A stretch of DNA of 64,000 bases from Tricholomella constricta (Eukaryota; Basidiomycota; Agaricomycetes; Agaricales; Lyophyllaceae). The translations under genes were made by a program, and so were the position numbers. Shown piece after piece: positions 23,425 to 33,552 of this stretch. The notes beneath the pieces were generated by a model. The model worked only from the letters and a program-made list of their open reading frames with translations, made no database searches and was not told the origin of the DNA. Location of the stretch: positions 124,001 to 188,000 of the forward strand of contig JAACJP010000010.1 in the NCBI GenBank assembly GCA_013368375.1, given 5' to 3'. How positions within the stretch are numbered: position 1 is the first letter of the stretch; each line of letters opens with the position of its first letter.

Positions 23425-24695
23425 ATGGCCGACACTGCGAAAAGCTCGGAGGAACCGCCAAATTTGAAACGCGCTTTTGCGACAGTAGAGGCAGCTAGAG
23501 CCAAGGAAGAGAACGGAAACCCCTTAGGCTCTCCGTCACTTGCGCCGCCAGCAAAACGGCCTCGTCTGGCATCTTCGCGCTCTCCTTCACCTCCATCCGG
23601 CCCTGACCCATATACGACTCTCCCCCCTCCGACGAAAGCCTATATCACGTTGCGCTTCCAGCTTGCGCGTTTTACAGGTGTCTTTCGCGTCGTACGCGTC
23701 CCATTGAACTATACATTCGCGCATCTGCACACGTTGGTTCAATTCTACTTCGGATGGAAGGGACGGGCACACAACTTCCGCGTCTACTCTCACGTCACGA
23801 TGTATACGGCGAGCAACAGGGCCAAGGCGGGACAGATGAAGCGTTTTGGATGCGCGCCACCTGTCCCCGACTCGTGGCTCACTGGGCACAACGATAAGAT
23901 GCAGCGGGACATGTGGAAAGTAATCAATCAGAACGCGTCCTGGTGGGAGGTCGTTCCTGGTGGACAGAGAGACAGGCAATCGCTAGAGGAGCAAATAGGC
24001 ATTGGTGGGAAAGACTTCAATTATAGGGAGAGAAAGGAAGATGGGGACGTTACGCTAGGCATGGTGTGGAATAGAGAGGGCGGGAACCTAACTGAGGGAG
24101 AGTGTGCCGATAGGGAAATCGCGATTGCTTATGCTGGTACGCCTGCCGAACTCCTTGTGTATCGAACCGCACTGACTCTCTTGAACGGGGGGTATCAGCC
24201 AGCTGGGACGTCCACATCACGTTGGAAAGTGACAACGCTCACCGTACAGTCAATTCACCAAGTAATCTACCCATCTTGGTGCAGGCCAAGGGCGCGGTGC
24301 GTTCAGGAATTTCTATTTCTGTATTTTCTTTAATCCATATGACTAGCCTCCCGTTGAGGACGCCTTCTTGGAAGCTCAGGAGGTAAGCATGTATGAAACG
24401 CGCCTTCACTGTCAATCTGACATCACCTCGAAATTCTCAGGAAGTCAACCCGAAATGCAAGACCCTGCACAACCTCTTTTACCAGCTGAGCACCTTCGAA
24501 CGGTACTGCACTGGAGAGCTTGGCACAGCTAATCGCCCGACGAAGCTGGAAATATTCAATGCAGAGGCGGAGCGTCGAAGGATTGAAGATTGTAACCGGC
24601 AGATGCTGAAGCGGGTTCGAGAGAACAGAGACCTGGGTGAGTATGACAAAATTGAGGTCGAGAAGTCCGAGGGTTCTGGGAGTGGGTTTCATTGA
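23425..24695 (+). CDS. PRiA4-ORF3-like domain protein
   Basis: Four exons are predicted: 23425-24136, 24199-24296, 24347-24382 and 24441-24695, in phase, 366 residues. The N-terminal 60 residues are low-complexity with a basic patch (PPAKRPRLASSRSPSPP) that could be a nuclear signal. Residues 70-270 hold the pRiA4b ORF-3-like fold (PF07929): KAYITLRFQLARFTGVFRVV, FAHLHTLVQFYFGWKGRAHN, then AASWDVHITLES after the first intron. The C-terminus is helical and charged. The family was first named from an Agrobacterium plasmid and is widespread in Agaricomycetes with no known function. Splicing is supported because the only solution restoring continuity across the 24137-24198 gap gives the expected W-D-V-H-I-T-L strand. 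Confidence 0.85.
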
Positions 24696-25782
24696 GGATT
24701 GACCTGGTGGATGTTAATGCGAGTGCTTTTCTTGGTACTCATGACCATGAATTTAACTCACAGTATGACTTTTAGTTGTGTATTATTTGATATCTTATCT
24801 TCAATTTTAGTACTGACCACAGCGTTGATCGGAAGAAGATCGCATAATACCATTTAATTTTTTAAGAATCATACTTACCTTTCACATCAGTGGCCACCAA
24901 AGAGAAATTGAACCGTGTTCGCGGCTCTCTCCTGCGACGTATGACCATGTTCTGCAGTATGTCCTGGCGCACATTTCTCTCTCGATTGTTCTCAATTCCT
25001 TGACCTTATGGCCGCGTCTACGTCTCTTTCTCTGCTCCTGACATCGGACTTGACTTGTAGATCGACATGCAACAACATGCAACGCACTTTCCCCTAGGCG
25101 TCATTGAATGGATGGATGTATTGCCCACAGCGGCCCCGAAAAAGGGTCCGTACGTGTTTCGAGCTCACGTGTTGCGAACGGATCAATAACGTTCACTCAA
25201 GCGCCTCAGGCTGACTTGCTCAACTCGTCCTCAAGCAGATTCATCCTCTCACTTACTCAGGACATGCTGGTTATTCCCGAGCGACAAGCACGAAAGATCG
25301 ACTTCGGCAGACCAAGAAGCCAACGTCAACATTGTTCTGCCGTCAGCATGCTTGATGATGGATCGAAAAGTTCCTTATACAGCAGTGAACAATTCTACTC
25401 ATTCCACGCGGTTGGCTCTCCGTCTTGCCTCAAGGATGCACTTCGCGATGCTTTTCCCTTGTCAGGGGTATATGTGATGGTCTAGTCTACTACATGACGG
25501 ATCGCCTTCTCATGATGGCGTCTGTCGACTATTCGATCTGGACCTTTCAGGTGACTTACACCGAAAACGTAAGCCTTATGTTGACACTGTCAGCTGGTTT
25601 CGCTGCTGGTGGCTAGGCAAGTCTATTCTGTCCAACCTTGAGAATTGATGACCCTCTATTGAATTGAGATGTCCGTCCTCCCGTTCAGAATTCTGTCCGT
25701 GGCATAACGTTCATCATCCTGTAATGCCCTGGCTCAATCAATTCACTTCACCTAGCTAGGCATTCCTGCGCGGCAACTGTGA
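24696..25782. other. Intergenic, nothing recognised
   Basis: Several small open frames (25108-25485 plus and others) show no domain, signal peptide or consistent splice sites. The right end is the promoter of the first small secreted protein gene. Confidence 0.55.
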
Positions 25783-25790
25783 TATAAAAG
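25783..25790 (+). promoter_or_regulatory. TATA box of small secreted protein gene 1
   Basis: TATAAAAG lies 92 bases before the ATG at 25875; the paralogs at 27141 and 36769 have equivalent boxes at nearly the same distance. Confidence 0.7.
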
Positions 25791-25874
25791 CTTCGGCACA
25801 AGGCATCCCTGGTCTTCAGTCTACTGTGAGAAGACGTCTTTGCAAGCGAAATAACAACCTCTACCTCCTTTACG

Positions 25875-26311
25875 ATGATTTTTCGCACCTCGACTGCTGC
25901 ACTAGCCTTCGCCCTTTCCGTCGCGTCGTTCTGCGGCAGCGCTGCCGCCGAAAATTGTGCTCAGTGCCCGTCCTCAATTTTTTATTCGGGACAAACACGG
26001 TCCCTGACATCTTCCTTCCAATCGAGCGTTGGTAATGTGGTGCAGTGCAAGTAAGTCATTGTCTCGCCCTTGGAAAGAATGTCGCGTTCATGCATGGTCC
26101 TCGCGTTTAGCTATGGCAGCCCGCCTATCTCAGGCTTCAATCCCTTCTGCGATTACCAGGTGCGTTTTCAATTACTGAGCACGTTGTTGTAGCCGTTGCT
26201 CGTGATTAATGGAATCGTCGTATATAGAACGTGGATGGATCGTTGACGTTGACCAACACCGGCGGGGCGTGCCCCTTTTCCACGACAGTAGTCGTAAAAG
26301 CATTCTGTTAA
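25875..26311 (+). CDS. Small secreted Cys-rich protein 1
   Basis: Three exons (25875-26050, 26111-26159, 26228-26311; 176, 49 and 84 nt) encode 102 residues. A signal peptide of about 25 residues (MIFRTSTAALAFALSVAS...) is followed by a compact domain with the pattern NCAQCPSSIFYSGQTR, VVQCNYGSPPISGFNPFC and DGSLTLTNTGGACPF, with six cysteines in the mature part. The repeated SG-Q-T and TNTGG strands suggest a small beta-sandwich. Two paralogs lie within 11 kb, with identical exon-2 length. A further GTAAGT donor directly after the stop suggests a 3' UTR intron. Role unknown; such proteins in fungi are often cell-surface or effector-like. I do not recognise a named family. Confidence 0.85.
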
Positions 26312-27056
26312 GAGGTAAGTCACGCTCTTTAGTGTTTCCTGGATTTTTTTTTAGAATTTAAAAATGTTTTACTAGGTCACTTTGCTGGATTTGACGAAGC
26401 ACGGAATTGTCTGTATATGCCCGTGCATCCTTTCCTCATTTCTCATGCTCCCAGCGACTCGGAAGCAAGGGAGCAGTTTCCATTTGAACCTGTAATATGA
26501 TTGAATATGTTTTGCCCTGAAGTGATGGATTGAGAACCGAGTTGACGATATACTGGCTCTTGCCATACTGCGTTTTCCTGGTCCCAGGTCTATTTTTGGA
26601 TATTGTCATTCAGCAGAACATCCCTGGTCGATTCACTGTGACATGTCGCCATGTCATTGCCATATCTCTCTGTACCCTCAACAGCACATCAGCATGTTCG
26701 ACATACCGCTACTTTTCTCTCATGCCCTGGGTCTGCGAAGGCAGAAGGAAGATCTATTTGGCGACGCTCCCAGCCTCCCTCGAACCAACCTTCGTCGCTT
26801 TTATCTCCTCCTCGTGATCCGGGCTTCCTTTCAATGCTTGACATGAACACTTGAACAGGTTCTCTTTGGCAGTTCGCCCTGCCCGTAGGGTGCTGCCATT
26901 GAGGTTGATTTATGATCGAATACAGGTTCAACGCTTGTGCGAACCTCCTTCTCAGCCAGGGGCATTCTAACGATCAGGATATGATTGCACTTACGGCACA
27001 TGATCTCACGCGGAACAGTCCTGCACCTCTACACGCGCACGCACCACTCGACGGAG
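26312..27056. other. 3' UTR intron and spacer before the interrupted paralog
   Basis: A GTAAGT at 26315 with a T-rich acceptor near 26355 suggests a 3' UTR intron of secreted protein 1. The rest has no recognisable gene. Confidence 0.5.
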
Positions 27057-27065
27057 TATAAAAAG
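27057..27065 (+). promoter_or_regulatory. TATA box of interrupted small secreted protein gene 2
   Basis: TATAAAAAG lies 84 bases before the ATG at 27141, the same spacing class as in the two intact paralogs. The promoter now drives only the first eight codons before the transposon insertion. Confidence 0.7.
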
Positions 27066-27154
27066 CTAAGCGCAATTTTCCCTTCATTTTCACCTCTCAC
27101 ATAGTCGCTTCTTCTTCGAGTAACTCGTCTACAACACACAATGCTCTTCCGCAT

Positions 27155-27163
27155 CTCTGCAGC
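27155..27163. repeat. Left target site duplication, 9 bp
   Basis: CTCTGCAGC directly precedes the left inverted repeat and is repeated exactly at 33080-33088 after the right one. Confidence 0.93.
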
Positions 27164-27313
27164 CAGACTCCAAACCAGTCGCGGGGCGCTTAGTTAATAC
27201 GATTAGATAATATACCGAGACTATTCCGAAACTTGCAACACTATTTACACGCCCCAGCGACTGGCACAACTTGTAAGTTTGGTCGTGCTTGCCATCACCG
27301 GAACTCGCGGCAC
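27164..27313. repeat. Left terminal inverted repeat, 150 bp
   Basis: It matches the reverse complement of 32924-33079 with one visible difference: the right copy has six extra bases (AAAATT) after ...CACTATTTA. Each repeat also contains its own internal inverted repeat (CCAGTCGCGGGGCG near the outer end, CGCCCCAGCGACTGG about 75 bases further in), so each end can fold into a hairpin. Confidence 0.93.
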
Positions 27314-27397
27314 GCCAACGCCTCCCTGATATCTGCGCGCCCTTGCAGTCCATCTGACCTGACAGTTCATCCATTCAGGGAAACTTCATTTCCATAT

Positions 27398-30089
27398 ATG
27401 TCAACTTTGATTTATACCGTTCCTTCCCTCTCTAAACTGCAAGAGGAAGTCAGAAATGTCTGGGGAATACGGCCCTGCTTTTTTCAATCGCGAGACGCCA
27501 TAATTCAACTCGAACGAAATAAAAACCTCATCACGATCTCCCCAACCGGCTCTGGCAAAACCCTCACATTCTGCATCCCATTATTGTTCAATGGCAATGG
27601 GATAATAATCATTGTGACTCCTCTCAACATCTTGGGAGACAAAAATGTAGACGACATGGAAAAATTGGGCATCAGTGCTGCAAATATAACGGGAGAGACC
27701 GCAACGGATGGAATATTCAAGGTACGAAATATCCTTACTTAATGTGGTCGTAACTTGACCGAGCTGCATGGCACAGGAAATTGAAGCCGGAGACTATCGC
27801 GTCGTCATAGTTAGTCCCGAGAAAATCCTGAAGGACAAACGGTTTCGTGATCTATGGCAATCGAAAAAATTCACCGCACGTCTGTTCAACATCACCTTCG
27901 ATGAGGCTCACTGTATCAGTGAATGGGGAAATGATTTTCGCCCAGAGTATGCACAACTTGGACAGCTCCGGTGGTTGGTGCCGGCTCACGTACCCTTCCA
28001 CATTGTCTCCGCTACTTTGCCAGAGCTGATACTTAAAGACGTTCAGGCAAAGCTAAATATAAAAGCAGACAATACAACCATCATACATCGCTCGAATGAT
28101 CGGCCGAACATCCACTTCATGGTAGAAGAGATGCAATCACCCGCAAACAGCTGGCTCGACCTTGATCGTATACTGCGGCTTCATGCAAACAGTGGTGAAA
28201 ATCCACCGAAATTTATGGTCTTCGTAAATAAGCGACGTGAGGCAGAAGATGGTGTCGAACATGAATGGAAATCCCTACCACAGCACCTACGAGAAAAGGT
28301 CGTCTGGTTCCATTCTGGCATGAGTGCCGAGTTTCGCGCCAAAATGATTCAAAAAATACGTGTCGGCGAAATATGGGGCATACTGTGCACGGACGCAGCA
28401 GGAATGGTGAGTACTGATCATCATTCCATTGAATGATAATGACTTACGAGATGTTCCTCAGGGTTTGGACATTTCAGATATCGAGCTCGTTATCCAGTGG
28501 CGGTATACGCCATCGTTATGTACCGTTACACAACGTTTTGGTCGAGGAGCACGCCAGGGAGACAAAGAAGCAACGGGGATCTACCTTGTCGAGCCAAAAT
28601 ACTTCGACCACTGCAAGAAGAAGGTCAGTGGTATCCAAAAACGCAAGCGGGGTAGGACAGCCAAGGAGAGGAAGCTTCGAAGGAAAGTGCGAGACAACGA
28701 GCAATGTCTTGAGCAGGACTCGGATGAATTCGTGTCTGATAGTGATGCTTCCGATGGCGAGGGTTCAGGAAATGCGTTGGCTACTCCTGTAGGTGGGGTG
28801 AATCAAGCCTCAGACGTGGCAATGGAAATAGGTCACGATTCGGGCTTACCTCAATCCATACACGATGCAGCACCTGGAGCTCCCCAAAAGGTCCCACATC
28901 CACTGAAGACAGGCCTACTACCCTCCCCCTACTCGATGTCTCCGGAAGAATATGAGGCGACGGCAATGGACACCTTCATTAATGCTCGCTTGCGAGGTAT
29001 CTGTCGGCGCACCGTGACTGATCACTATTTTGGCAACCATAAGCTGGGTGCGTAGTCCATTATGATTGACTCACCATTCTCATATAACGTGTTCCACAGA
29101 CAAAGAGAAATACTGTTGTCGTCGATGTGAACGGAGGCTGTCACGTTTATGTTGTGACACTTGTAATCCAGGATCATTTGTCCTTGTGTCGCTCAACCAT
29201 CCAGCTGTCAAGGCCACAAGAGGAAAACGAAAGGTAAAAGCAGATAAATACACCATGAAGCCCCACGACCATGGCCTGAAGGATGCGCTCGATGCCTGGC
29301 GTACCAAGCAACTTGCAACTGACTTCGAGGGGGATGACTTCTTTGGACCGCAAATGATTCTCTCGGATGACCTCCTCGATCGCATTGTTGACCTTGCCCA
29401 CTACTGCAAAATTCCAGACGTCGAAGCTCTCCTTCACCAAACGAGTTGGCGCTATGCCTCGAAATATGGTCCCGCCATTCAAGAACTTGTCTTCAAATAC
29501 CAGCCAGAGCCGCCATTGGCTCCAACCCCTGCTCTCATTCCTCCAACTACCGAGTCAGCTTCTCAGGCAGTGCCTGTGACGTGTTCTCCACTTTCTTTGC
29601 CCACTAAAAAGGCTCGTCTTTGTTCTGCCTGTGGCTCATTCACGCATATTGGTATGTTCTCTCAATTTTTTCGATCGTGTTTCACGAAAACTGACAAACT
29701 CGCTCAGCATCGAACAAAGTCTGCCCTAACTACAGGCCGGCGATGCGAAGGCAGATAAACGACGAGAATGTAGACCCCGCATCAACGAGCACTCCTAGTC
29801 AGCCACTGGCTTCGAAGTCCAAGCAGCAACGACAATGCCGTGCATGTGGCGAAATGGGTCATATTGGTGCGTCGCTTTTGTGCTTTCTATGTATATACCT
29901 ACCTGACTGTCCAATATGTGACTAGCTTCGAGTAAAAAATGTCCTGCGTGGAAACCAAAGGAGGATCGGGTGAAGCTGGATCGCAGGTCTCTATCCTCGT
30001 TGCACCCAGGATGCTCGGCATCATCAACAGATGCTCCTCCTGTGCCAACGGTCAGTGGTCTGCCATCAGATCGTTTCCTTCGACGCTGA
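27398..30089 (+). CDS. RecQ-like DEAH helicase with C-terminal zinc knuckles
   Basis: Six exons (27398-27721, 27777-28406, 28462-29047, 29100-29651, 29708-29866, 29926-30089), in phase, 804 residues. RecQ motifs in order: motif 0 region RPCFFQSRDAI, Walker A SPTGSGKT (about residue 50), FDEAHCISEWGNDFRPEY (about 149-166), HIVSATLP (about 185), FMVFVNKRREAE, ILCTDAAGMGLDISDIELV and QRFGRGARQGD. After the core comes a Cys cluster (YCCRRCERRLSRLCCDTC, about 516) in the place of the RecQ zinc domain, then two CCHC knuckles (CSACGSFTHI...VC and CRACGEMGHI...KC). RecQ enzymes unwind DNA 3'-5' using ATP. Here it likely assists transposition or repair of the excision site; the knuckles may bind nucleic acid. 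Its 3' end overlaps the convergent DUF6589 gene by 38 bases. Confidence 0.93.
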
Positions 30090-32853
30090 TTGGTTCGTCC
30101 TCCACATCAGCTGTAGATTCTTGTTTTTTTTGCACCATATCCATCCCTACCGCTACCTGATCACGAACGACGGTGTCCGCTTTACGCCCTGCTTTGAATG
30201 AGTGAGCTTTGTGCTGTTCAAATTCCTTTCGAAGCTTCGAGATGGTTTTCGTCATGTCAGGATGAGCATGCCGAATTGTCCGTTGCTCAAGATGAAAGCC
30301 GTTTTCGACTGTCACATGGCATTCACGGTACAGTTCGATTAGTGGAGACTCGCTGATGATGTGATCGATAGTTCGATTTGAGCTGGAACCGCTGTAAATA
30401 ACCTTTGCGGTTTCTGTCAGCTGATCTTTCCATCCAGGCTCGACTCACCTTTGTATACAGATTGTTTCTCTCAACAAGCCAATCCACACCACGAAACCCA
30501 TGTTCTTTTCCAGTCGGATTGCACAGCCAATTCATTCGTAGAACATGCCTGGTGCGTCCAAGTCAATTTAGTTCAATTCAATTCAAACACTAACATGTTG
30601 AACCAGGGCACGCACGAGAGTTCGGCTGGGTACACATCACGGAGGTTGCGCATGAAGCGTACCATCTGGGAAGCATATTTATGCTTTCCAGTGGCCTTGC
30701 ACAGGTAGACGAATGGCAGGAAGGTTGATTCAACACGCCCGATATCTCCCGCATTCATCGCGTGGCTGAGTTCAAGGTAAAGAAGCTCATCACGATTTCT
30801 TTGTATCTGGTTCTCAAAGATCTGGTCCCGCTCCCGCATTGGCCTACGACGAGCAATGCTCAGTGTAGGAGTGGTTGCGACATACTTCTCCACTATCGCC
30901 TCCGACATCTCTACAATCAGATCCCAGGTGGGTTTTGCCTTCGCAAATTCCAATAACGAGGTCCATTGACGGTTACGGCTTTGTGCTTCTAGGCGCCAGC
31001 AATCCAGCAACGAGGCCCATGCATCGTGATGAATTACATCGTGAGTGAGTCGAAATCCTGGCTTGGTCCCAAACTTTACAGTATCACCCGGTCGTAAGAT
31101 ACCAACATGCTGGAATAGGCTGTTGGCATCTGTTCGCGTGTTTTTAGGTTGGGCCCAAGTCCTCCACAATGCATCTGCACAGGCCATCTTGAAGTGAAAC
31201 AGCCCCGGCACGAAGATGGTGAATTGGAAGCGTCGCTTCGGTGTCTCCTCGATGCGCCGTGAGCGCTTCACGGAGTCAAGCCGTTCCTTCGTCAAAAGGT
31301 CACCGTGGACGATAAGCACTGATTCTGACATATCTACATCCTTTCTCTCTTCGAAACCCTTCTGTTGAGGTTCTCCGAGGCCTCCCTGTCTCAGTAAGCA
31401 TTCCACAACCTCAATATTTCCGTCAGGTGTTGACTCCTTTATGTCCATAGCTCGGCATGGGATCTGGGCTGTCTGGTGAAGAGGAATTTGGTTAATAGGC
31501 TCCGGTTGGCCAAGTTCTCCCTTCAGATATGCAAAATGCTCTCCGCGGCGAACTAAGATATCGCGCACATGCCAGGCGAAGTTCGCTCGCAAGCGGCTTA
31601 GGTTCGACTGTCCATCTCTTTGGCGTGTGATGCTATCCTTATGAAATACTTCCAGGTCCTCGACGTCGATCTGAAGTGGCTGCTCAACGGGGGACGGATT
31701 GAGCGGATCCTTTTCCCATAGTTTCTGCGAACATCGAAGGACCCGGGGATCTTCGACACCATACAGAGGGATGGCCGTTGCGGAAGTGGCACTGACAAAT
31801 GTTGACTGCCGTTGGACGGTCGGCTCTGACGTTCTGAAGTTGATATCAAAATTATCGTATGCGAGGGACGTCGTGAGCGACTGGACCGCATTCCTTAACT
31901 TTCGAGAGCTATCCTGGGACAACGACTTCACTGCGTTGAGTATCGAGGAGATGCTGATGGAGAGTCCGGCATGTGCAAGCGTGTCGATGACCTTTTCGGG
32001 AACCGCACATGAATGGTAGAAGACACCGAGGATGCCCTGGAGGTAGTTGCATCGTTCGTTCGTGTTCTGTAAGAAGATACTGATTGTGACGACAGATTTC
32101 TACGATGGACAAGACGTCAACGGCCTTCCAAATTTTTCATCATAGACATACGATGGTTGTGAGTGCTGCGTTCCGTTGCGCTGCTCGGCGACGGCGCTTT
32201 TTTGCTTTCTTCTCTGCCTCATATGTTCCACCATCTGAACCATCTTCATCGTTACCTTCACCTTGATGATTTACAACCCCCAATCTGCGATAATCCCCAC
32301 TGCTGCCATCTCCTTCTCCATTCTGCTCTCTTTCCTCATCTATTTCCATCGAGATATCGACTCCTCCGAGCTCACCAAGGTCTCCTTCTTGTTCAGGTGC
32401 TCCCTCGCCGCCTCCAAGTTCTGCCTCAACCCGCCGACGCTCTGGATTAGCATCAAGAAGTGAACCAACGAGGGCCCACAGCTGAGGAGCAGTTTTCTTC
32501 ATCCTCTCGGCCGCTTTCATCATAAACGATCCCTCGAGATAGTCGGTTTTAAGATTTCCTGCATTGAAATGCAATCCATTCTGGATTTTCGACAGCTCGT
32601 GAACTTCCTTAGAGAGCCTTTTGCGCAAGACGGTGAAGGCCCACAGGCTCACGGATGATGTCGGATCATTTTCCTCAAGGGCAGAACATATGTGCGAGAG
32701 ATTGAACATAATGGATTGTCGAGCATTTGCAGCCTCGGAGTCGGGGGTACTGTCGCTTTTCAGGATGATTTCAACAAAAGTTGAAAGGGTAAACCCGTTG
32801 TAAGTCAAGCAGGTAAGGACGTTCTGAACACGAAGATTGATATCCATAGGCAT
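30052..32853 (-). CDS. DUF6589 protein, proposed transposase
   Basis: Four exons (32853-32152, 32099-30616, 30548-30449, 30402-30052), in phase, 878 residues. The N-terminal third is helical with an acidic stretch and a basic KKAKKRRRRAAQR just before the first intron, possibly nuclear import. The remainder matches the DUF6589 family of Agaricomycetes: SLAYDNFDINFRTSEP (about 313), LIVHGDLLTKERLDS (about 497), FVPGLFHFKMACADALWRTW, KFGTKPGFRLTHDVIHHDAW, ELSHAMNAGDIGRVE (about 677-691), RMNWLCNPTGKEHGFRGVDW and NRTIDHIISESPLIELYREC. Conserved acidic residues in the order D(316/319)...D(501)...E/D(about 691) could form an RNase H-like DDE site; this is inference. Being the only other gene between the inverted repeats argues for a role in mobility. 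The family has no established function. Confidence 0.88.
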
Positions 32854-32923
32854 TTGTCATAGCACTACATGTATTGCCTCTAGATATACAAGTCTACATG
32901 CATATTCCGCGAGGCAGGAGGTG

Positions 32924-33079
32924 GTGCCGCGAGTTCCGGTGATGGCAAGCACGACCAAACTTACAAGTTGTGCCAGTCGCTGGGGCGTGTAATTTTAAAT
33001 AGTGTTGCAAGTTTCGGAATAGTCTCGGTATATTATCTAATCGTATTAACTAAGCGCCCCGCGACTGGTTTGGAGTCTG
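32924..33079. repeat. Right terminal inverted repeat, 156 bp
   Basis: Reverse complement of the left repeat, with a six-base insertion. It ends GGAGTCTG at 33079, immediately followed by the target duplication. About 70 bases separate it from the DUF6589 start, so this repeat must also contain that gene's promoter. Confidence 0.93.
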
Positions 33080-33088
33080 CTCTGCAGC
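33080..33088. repeat. Right target site duplication, 9 bp
   Basis: CTCTGCAGC, identical to 27155-27163. Confidence 0.93.
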
Positions 33089-33552
33089 CACAGTAACACT
33101 TGCGCTCACCGTCGCATCACTTTGCGGCAGCGCCGCCGCCACGAACTGCGCCGTGTGCCCGCCCTTGATCTTTTACGCGGGACTCACTCGCACTCTCACC
33201 TCACAGAAGCAAAGCTCCCAAATCGGCTACGTCCAATGCAAGTAAGTATTGACTGGGCGGTCCCCTGGCCATTCATTCGCACTGATGAGTTGGCGCTGAT
33301 GCACGTATCGCCTGGACAGCTTTAACAATCCACCCATCTCCGGGTTCTCCCCTTATTGCGTGTACCGCGTGAGTACCACCACATCCCAGAACGCTGGCCT
33401 AGGAGCCAGCGATATTTCTTTCGTATATGAACTCGGTCACTAAACCTTCTGTCGTATAACAGAACTCGGACGGCGCACTCTATCTCACCAACACAGGTTC
33501 CTCGTGTCCCAACCCCACCACGGTGGTCAGTCAAACGTCCGCATGCAAATAA

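Larger units (their letters stand above)
27164..33079. mobile_element. TIR DNA transposon carrying RecQ-like and DUF6589 genes
   Basis: The element is 5,916 bp long, bounded by inverted repeats of 150 bp (left) and 156 bp (right) starting CAGACTCCAAACCAGTCGCG at both ends and flanked by the 9 bp duplication CTCTGCAGC. It interrupts exon 1 of a secreted protein gene. Inside are only two genes, convergent and filling almost all the space: a RecQ-like helicase with zinc knuckles (27398-30089, +) and a DUF6589 protein (30052-32853, -). No known transposase motif of the Tc1, hAT, Mutator, CACTA/Plavaka or KDZ type was recognised, so I infer that DUF6589 is the transposase. Long repeats plus 9 bp duplication recall Mutator-like elements in form only. 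Both genes are open across all predicted exons, so the element may be active. Confidence 0.9.
27141..33552 (+). pseudogene. Small secreted Cys-rich protein 2, split by a transposon
   Basis: The gene starts at ATG 27141 (MLFRISA) and is cut after 27163 by the 5.9 kb element; it resumes at 33089. Joining 27141-27163 to 33089-33241 gives a first exon of exactly 176 nt, followed by exons 33320-33368 (49 nt) and 33463-33552 (90 nt): the same first two exon lengths as paralog 1. The encoded domain has NCAVCPPLIFYAGLTR, YVQCNFNNPPISGFSPYC and LYLTNTGSSCPNP. The cut is inside the signal peptide, so no secreted product is expected unless the element is removed. No other damage is seen, which points to a recent insertion. 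Confidence 0.92.

Noticed and set aside
23425..24695. Horizontal transfer of the PRiA4-ORF3-like gene from bacteria
   Set aside because: Despite the bacterial family name, the gene has three fungal-type introns and local base use, and the family is widespread in Agaricomycetes.
27398..30089. Telomere-linked helicase (subtelomere marker)
   Set aside because: The gene is bounded by inverted repeats and a 9 bp duplication and sits between ordinary genes on both sides, so a transposon explains it better than a chromosome end.
27164..33079. KDZ, Mutator, hAT or Helitron element
   Set aside because: No transposase motifs of these groups, no Rep/Hel pair and no Helitron ends; only the 9 bp duplication and long repeats recall Mutator.
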